Source of the DNA: Hyphomicrobiales bacterium
GTDB taxonomy: Bacteria > Pseudomonadota > Alphaproteobacteria > Rhizobiales > RI-29
DNA: 64,000 nucleotides
Reading direction: 5' to 3'
NCBI GenBank assembly: GCA_016125495.1
Contig: WGLQ01000035.1
Span: 1-64,000, forward strand
In this document: piece by piece, positions 59,720-64,000 of the stretch
Layout of the letters: each line of letters starts with the position of its first letter
Position numbering within the stretch: the first letter of the stretch is position 1
Program-made: the position numbers and the translations under genes
The notes under the pieces: generated by a model
Databases searched by the model: none
What the model was told of the DNA's origin: nothing
The model's input: the letters and a program-made list of their open reading frames with translations, nothing else

Positions 59720-60370
59720 ATGGCTCACATTCTTGTCATCGGTGCTAGTCGCGACATTGGCCGAGCGGTGACGGAGTCCGCCGTCACAAGAGGTCACCGT
59801 GTTCGCGCCATGTCCCGCAGTGGCGAGGTGATACGCGACCGCGCAGGACGTATTGAAGCGTTCAAGGCCGATGCGCTCGCGCCAGACGATGTTTCCCAGG
59901 CACTTGACGGCATCGAGGTCGTGGTTCAGGTGCTTGGCGTACCGGCATCCCTCGATCTCATTACGAGGCCGGTCGCCCTATTCTCGGAAGCAACACAAGT
60001 GTTGCTTCCAACCATGACGACGGCGCGGGTCAAGAAGCTGATTGCCGTGACCGGGTTCGGCGCGGGCGACAGCAATGCCAGCATCAACCTGCTGCAGCGC
60101 CTCCCCTTCACCGTCCTCCTGGGGCGCGCCTTCGACGACAAGTCCGAGCAGGAGCGCCTGATCGAAGCCAGCGATCTCGACTGGCTGATCGTACGCCCGG
60201 GCGTGCTCACGGGTGGATCCAGGAGCGACGCCTATCGAGTGTTGACCGAGCCCGCTTCTTGGCGCAATGGCATCGTCTCGCGGACCGATGTGGCTGACTT
60301 CATCACCGAGCGCATTACGGCCGACCGCTTCGGGCGGGAGAAGCCAGTCATTATCCGCTGCCCTTTGTAG
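59720..60370 (+). CDS. NAD(P)-binding NmrA/atypical SDR protein
   Basis: A 216-residue atypical SDR. The nucleotide loop is HILVIGASRDIGRAVTESAV, with a substitution (GASRDIG) of the canonical GxxGxxG, and the second acidic region is VFKADALAPDDV-like. The late VRPGVLTGGSRSDAY motif matches NAD(P)H-binding proteins of the NmrA type. The start at 59720 (MAHILVIG) lacks a strong ribosome binding site. Hydrolase gene follows after 10 bp. Confidence 0.8.
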   Translation: MAHILVIGASRDIGRAVTESAVTRGHRVRAMSRSGEVIRDRAGRIEAFKADALAPDDVSQALDGIEVVVQVLGVPASLDLITRPVALFSEATQVLLPTMTTARVKKLIAVTGFGAGDSNASINLLQRLPFTVLLGRAFDDKSEQERLIEASDLDWLIVRPGVLTGGSRSDAYRVLTEPASWRNGIVSRTDVADFITERITADRFGREKPVIIRCPL

Positions 60371-60380
60371 GCACCGTGCC

Positions 60381-61400
60381 ATGCTCTCGTCAGCCGCACA
60401 TTCCTTTTCCAGATCGAATCCTGCCGAGGGGGTGCCCTTCCGCGATCGCGCGCCCTGGTGGGGCGGCGATTTGCAGACGCTGCGCAATCACCTGCTGGCA
60501 GGACAGCAGCCGTCAACGACGGTAACGCGCTTGTTTCCGATCTCGGACGGGAGTGGTGACCGCCTGATGGGGCGGCTCGAGCGGCCGATGCACCCTGCTC
60601 CAAGCACGCCGCTCATTGTGCTCATCCACGGTCTCACCGGCTGCGAGGACAGCACTTATGTACGCCAGTCGGCCCGGTTTCATCTGATGCGCGGCCGGCG
60701 GGTGCTGCGCCTCAATCTGCGTGGCGCCGGCCCGGGTCGGAAGCTCGCTACGGGCTACTACCACGCGGGCTGCGCCCCCGATCTTCGAGACGTTCTCGCC
60801 GGATTGACGGACGAGGATATCGGGTACGGGGTGTTTGCCATAGGCTATTCGCTCGGCGGCAATATCCTTCTTAATCTGCTCGGATCGCTACCTACCGGAG
60901 AGCGTCTCGTCGGCGCCGCCGTCGTCTCAGCGCCAATCGAGCCGGGTGAGGCCTGCCAGCGCAGCATGGCGCCGAGATACGCCTTCTATCATCGCTGGCT
61001 GTTGCGGCGCATGAAGCAGGATGTGTTGGCCTCGCCCGGACTGGCACCGGCCGAGCGCGAGGCCATCACAGAGGCACGATCGGTTTATGCGTTCGATGAT
61101 CAGTGGGTGGCGCCACGCAATGGCTTTCGTGATGCGGAGAACTATTACGCGCGGACGGCTGGCGCTCGGCATCTGGCGTCGATCTCCGTGCCGACGCTCT
61201 TGCTGCATGCCATGAATGATCCCTGGATTCCGGTGCGGCCCTATCTCGAGCTGCAGCAGCCGGCATCACCACACGTGGAGATCGTTGTCGCGCGGAGTGG
61301 TGGCCATGTCGGCTTCCACGAGCACGGGCACACTGAGACTTGGCACGATCGCAGGATCGAGGATTTCCTGGTCCGTCTGGAAGGACGTGATCGCGGCTAA
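60381..61400 (+). CDS. YheT-type alpha/beta hydrolase
   Basis: A 339-residue hydrolase of the YheT/EMB8 group. LIVLIHGLTGCEDSTYVR forms the oxyanion region, GYSLGGNILLNLL carries the nucleophile serine, the acid is in LHAMNDPWIP and the histidine in SGGHVGFHEHG. Substrate unknown; YheT relatives are esterases. ATG at 60381 follows the NmrA stop by 10 bp. The N-terminal third is duplicated as a truncated copy at 53633. Confidence 0.9.
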   Translation: MLSSAAHSFSRSNPAEGVPFRDRAPWWGGDLQTLRNHLLAGQQPSTTVTRLFPISDGSGDRLMGRLERPMHPAPSTPLIVLIHGLTGCEDSTYVRQSARFHLMRGRRVLRLNLRGAGPGRKLATGYYHAGCAPDLRDVLAGLTDEDIGYGVFAIGYSLGGNILLNLLGSLPTGERLVGAAVVSAPIEPGEACQRSMAPRYAFYHRWLLRRMKQDVLASPGLAPAEREAITEARSVYAFDDQWVAPRNGFRDAENYYARTAGARHLASISVPTLLLHAMNDPWIPVRPYLELQQPASPHVEIVVARSGGHVGFHEHGHTETWHDRRIEDFLVRLEGRDRG

Positions 61401-61431
61401 GGTCATGCGGACCGTTTCCGTCGCCCTGGCG

Positions 61432-62400
61432 TCAGTTGCCGCCCTTGAGCCCAGCAACTTTGAGGAACCCGGCAACCTCGGCGATGACGTCGTCCTGGTG
61501 GCCAACCAGCAGATGCCCGCCGGTCTCGAAGGCCGCGAGCCGCGCGTTGGGAATGCGCGTGGCGGCGAACCGCGCTGCAGGCAGCGTGTTGAAGAGATCA
61601 TCCTTCGCAGAGACGATGAGCGTCGGTGCCGTGATGCGCTCCAGCTGTGGCAGCTTGGTATCCGGGACACTGTCTAGATTGATGCCACGCACGCGCTGCG
61701 ACAGCGGCTGGATGCTGCTGACGATCCGATGCACGCGTATCTGCTCGGCCTCGGGTGCTGCCGAGACGACGGTAGGTGGTACCCCGATGAAGCGGATGAG
61801 CACCGAGGGGGCAATCGCCTCCAGCGTCCACCATGCGAAGTCCGCACCGGCATTGACGAGCCAGAAGGCAAGCCTGCTACCGCGGCTCTTCTCGATGGCA
61901 ACAGGATTTGCCGGCTCGAACGAGGCCGGTACTATCAGGATCAGGGCCGACACGCGTTGCGGATGGCGACGGGCAAGGGCAATCGCGGACCGGGCCCCGG
62001 CCGAGATCCCGACGACGATCGCTTTGTCGACTTGGAGCGCATCGAGCAAAGCCGCGTGCGCATCCGCCTGGGCTTCAGGGGTCGGCTCGGCTGGAATGGG
62101 CGTTCCGAGGTATCCAAACCGGGAAGGCGCGATGATGCGGAACCCGCCGCCGACGAGATCAGCGGCATTGGCAAGGCCTTGGTCGTAGCCGCCGCCCGCA
62201 CCGTGAATTGAGAGCAGCGGCGTGCCCGAACCTGTCTCGCCGTATTCGAGCGGTCCGACAGCTGTTGGTGCGATCTTGGCACCTTCAGAGATGGCGGCAC
62301 GCGCCGCGGCGATATCTTGGGCATAGCGGTAAAGGACGAGGCCGCCTGCGACGACCATGAGGAAAAGCAGCATGACCAGTGCCGTCTGGAGCCCGGTCAT
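61432..62400 (-). CDS. membrane-anchored alpha/beta hydrolase
   Basis: A 322-residue protein. One N-terminal membrane helix (LVMLLFLMVVAGGLVLYRY) is followed by an alpha/beta hydrolase domain: LLSIHGAGGGYDQGL, the nucleophile GISAGARSAIAL, the acid in VSAKDDLFNT and the histidine in TGGHLLVGHQDD. Substrate unknown. Its ATG overlaps the Acg-like gene stop (ATGA), so the two form a leftward operon. Confidence 0.87.
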   Translation of the reverse strand: MTGLQTALVMLLFLMVVAGGLVLYRYAQDIAAARAAISEGAKIAPTAVGPLEYGETGSGTPLLSIHGAGGGYDQGLANAADLVGGGFRIIAPSRFGYLGTPIPAEPTPEAQADAHAALLDALQVDKAIVVGISAGARSAIALARRHPQRVSALILIVPASFEPANPVAIEKSRGSRLAFWLVNAGADFAWWTLEAIAPSVLIRFIGVPPTVVSAAPEAEQIRVHRIVSSIQPLSQRVRGINLDSVPDTKLPQLERITAPTLIVSAKDDLFNTLPAARFAATRIPNARLAAFETGGHLLVGHQDDVIAEVAGFLKVAGLKGGN

Positions 62401-63452
62401 GGCGGTGTGATCACGGCGGAGAGCGGCCGCCGGAGGGAGTGCGGCATGGCCGGACCGCGTCCGAACCGGACAACGAGGTCCGGGCGTTGGTCGCGGAGGC
62501 CCAGCTCTGCGGCGAAGTGCGATCTGAGAGCCGGGACCTCGACCGGCTGATTGATGAAGGCATGACGGATGTCACGGGCTGTCGCTTCAAGCGCGAAGCG
62601 CTGATAGGCGCGGCCGGCCGCGATCCAGCCCGCCCTGTCGTCGCAGGCAGCAGCGAACACGGCGATGCCGGCCGAGGAGCGGATCTGACGGGCGATTTTG
62701 GCAGCCTCGCCCTTCTCGGTCATCACCAGCGGCAACAACAGGCGGGCGAGCCACGCCGGCAGAGACGGGTTGCCACTTGCCCGGCTCATTAGGCCATCGC
62801 GATGAGCGAGCGCCATCCGGTCATCAAAACGGATCCAGGCCTTGAGTTCCGCCATGAAGGCCGGATCACGCATCTGCGCCGTGTTGCCCTCGACCACATG
62901 CCCGGCGATCGCTTCTATACGGCTGCGGTCAGTGATCAGCAGGCAAGTGACGCCCTCGTGGGTGCCGGCAGCCTCCAGGCTTGCCAAATCATCCGGGGCG
63001 ATTGTCCGGCCATCATAGTCGGTTCGCGTGCACTGTCGCCTTCCGATGGCATCGGCAAGCGGATTGGCTGCCGGCTGTCGGGGCTGGAGCGCCAGCGTAA
63101 TGGCACCGTCGTTCGAAGCATCGAGGGTGGGCGTCACGTCGAAGCCGAGCACCGGCGCAGCCTGGACGATATTCTCGACCGCGCAGCCGAGCGAGGCAAA
63201 GAGATGATGGTCGTCAGGATCGACGGCCGGGCAGCGCCGGGTGAGATCGGGATGGATCGTGATCTCATGCTCGGCAAGCGAGAACCGCCAGGGCTGGGTG
63301 TTGTGGCTATTTGCGGCAAGGGTGCCTGCGCGCACCAGCTCCCGAAGACCGCCATCGGCCGCGAGAGGCCGCCAAACCTGACGGACGGCCTCATCGTAGG
63401 TCCGCAGTAACGCGCATTCTCCTGAGTCTGCGACTGTTGAACCGGACGCCAT
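62397..63452 (-). CDS. Acg-family FMN nitroreductase-like protein
   Basis: A 351-residue protein of the Acg (Rv2032-like) nitroreductase family. FMN-binding features are visible: LVRAGTLAANSHNTQPWRF near residue 40, RRQCTRTDYDGR and the late AGWIAAGRAYQRFALEATAR. The conserved catalytic residues of true nitroreductases are only partly kept, and some Acg members are thought to sequester flavin. The ATG at 63452 has AAGGGG before it; a GTG two codons upstream is the alternative. First gene of the pair with the hydrolase. Confidence 0.83.
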   Translation of the reverse strand: MASGSTVADSGECALLRTYDEAVRQVWRPLAADGGLRELVRAGTLAANSHNTQPWRFSLAEHEITIHPDLTRRCPAVDPDDHHLFASLGCAVENIVQAAPVLGFDVTPTLDASNDGAITLALQPRQPAANPLADAIGRRQCTRTDYDGRTIAPDDLASLEAAGTHEGVTCLLITDRSRIEAIAGHVVEGNTAQMRDPAFMAELKAWIRFDDRMALAHRDGLMSRASGNPSLPAWLARLLLPLVMTEKGEAAKIARQIRSSAGIAVFAAACDDRAGWIAAGRAYQRFALEATARDIRHAFINQPVEVPALRSHFAAELGLRDQRPDLVVRFGRGPAMPHSLRRPLSAVITPP

Positions 63453-63550
63453 GGTCACCCCTTCATCCAGGCGCCAGCTTCGTCAGCCCCGAACGTGCCG
63501 CCGCTTGGCTTTCAATGTAGACCGTGCATGACGGGTGACCAGCTTGGCGA

Positions 63551-63720
63551 TCCCTGTTTTGACGACGAGTGGTCCCTGTTCCGCTATAAGGCTTCCCTGA
63601 TCCGCGCTTAAAATTCCCTGTTTTTTTTTGGCCCAAATTTGGCGTAAGTCACTGAAACTACGTGTAATTTCCGAATTCTGGCGGCAATTTCAAGCCTGGA
63701 AAGCGCGAAAATTCCCTGTT
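63551..63720. repeat. periodic TCCCTG(TT) repeats
   Basis: TCCCTG occurs at 63551, 63573, 63594, 63615 and 63713; the first four are spaced 22, 21 and 21 bp. On the minus strand the 21-bp period reads as seven-residue units beginning Gln-Gly. Directly adjacent to the right island repeat. Confidence 0.6.
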
Positions 63721-63777
63721 TTTCCGGATTTCGGGGCTTCTGAAGGGCAGAGACTGCCTCGCTCGCGACTGCCTCCA

Positions 63778-63890
63778 CCACCAGCGTCTGGTTTTGAACG
63801 ACGGTCCTGCCAGCCTGCCCGCTCGCGACGAGATCGACCCCCTGATTTGTTTGCATTGCCACACTTCGCAGGCTCGTGTGGCGTGGTTCG
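63778..63890 (+). repeat. direct repeat, right copy
   Basis: Begins CCACCAGCGTCTGG, preceded by CTCCACCA as at the tRNA 3' end, and runs to GCGTGGTTCG. Matches 51342-51450 except for a few substitutions and four extra bases. Candidate right attachment site of the island. Confidence 0.85.
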
Positions 63891-64000
63891 CTCCCATTGG
63901 GTTCCGACTGCGTTCCAGTCACGCCTCGGGAACACCGGAGGTGGGGGCAGCGTCGTTCGAGGAAAATCCATGCTCGCCGCTTCAACCCGGCTCCCCCGGC

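Larger units (their letters stand above)
63453..64000. other. non-coding right edge with short repeats and the right direct repeat
   Basis: About 550 bp without a real gene. It contains five TCCCTG motifs (63551-63720), a T9 run at 63620-63628, then the 113-bp direct repeat that also follows tRNA-Ala. Minus-strand open frames spanning it are repeat-derived and Gln-Gly/Arg-rich. Confidence 0.5.

Noticed and set aside
63608-63985. 125-codon minus-strand frame at the right edge
   Set aside because: It crosses the repeat array and direct repeat; its product is repeat-derived without a domain.

Overview
The window reads as chromosomal DNA of a high-GC alphaproteobacterium, most likely of the order Hyphomicrobiales. 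This is inferred from gene content: a corrinoid methyltransferase set with Arg-rich tails, TRAP and Liv transporters, bactofilin, a DUF1127 gene, an Agrobacterium-type Fe-S photolyase, and the repeat type next to the tRNA-Ala. No rRNA or species marker is present. Most of the window is nutrient uptake and catabolism, arranged as transporter-plus-enzyme operons.

1-7818: a complete corrinoid-dependent methyl transfer system. It holds a non-pyrrolysine MttB-family methyltransferase (minus strand), a corrinoid protein, a DUF1638 protein, a methyltetrahydrofolate:corrinoid methyltransferase and an ASKHA/[2Fe-2S] corrinoid activator (plus strand), with a bactofilin on the opposite strand. The set should demethylate a quaternary or tertiary amine and pass the methyl group to tetrahydrofolate. 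7857-10849: an aminotransferase, an M20 carbamoylase-type amidase and a small exported thioredoxin-fold protein.

11168-17402: a TRAP transporter with a degenerate extra binding protein and a large permease that carries a cytosolic-looking helical tail of about 335 residues. 17665-30476: a fused indolepyruvate-type ferredoxin oxidoreductase, an orphan pseudo-receiver, and a leftward operon for two acyl/aryl-CoA ligases and a branched-chain-type ABC importer. 30818-36687: a Crp/Fnr regulator, methylmalonate-semialdehyde dehydrogenase and a polar amino-acid ABC importer.

36709-47957: a divergent catabolic locus. Leftward are an oligopeptide-type ABC importer, a GntR/FCD regulator and an SDR. 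Rightward are a GlpD-like flavoprotein and a StcD/DgcA-like N-methyl demethylase. Two TGTATACA palindromes lie in the shared intergenic region. A GSA-aminomutase-like aminotransferase, FolD, a DUF167 protein and YggT follow. The demethylase, FolD and the corrinoid system at the left end could all feed one-carbon units to folate, but only their gene content connects them.

51272-63890: a tRNA-Ala(CGC), then about 12.4 kb bounded by 110-bp direct repeats. This has the look of a genomic island, although no integrase is visible. It carries a light/oxidative-stress set: OsmC with a GlxA-type regulator, DUF393, SDR, DUF3429, a photolyase remnant, DUF2256, a (6-4) photolyase fused to DUF3253, DUF1499, SOUL, hydrolases and an Acg-type nitroreductase. 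The right edge (63453-64000) is non-coding and repeat-rich.
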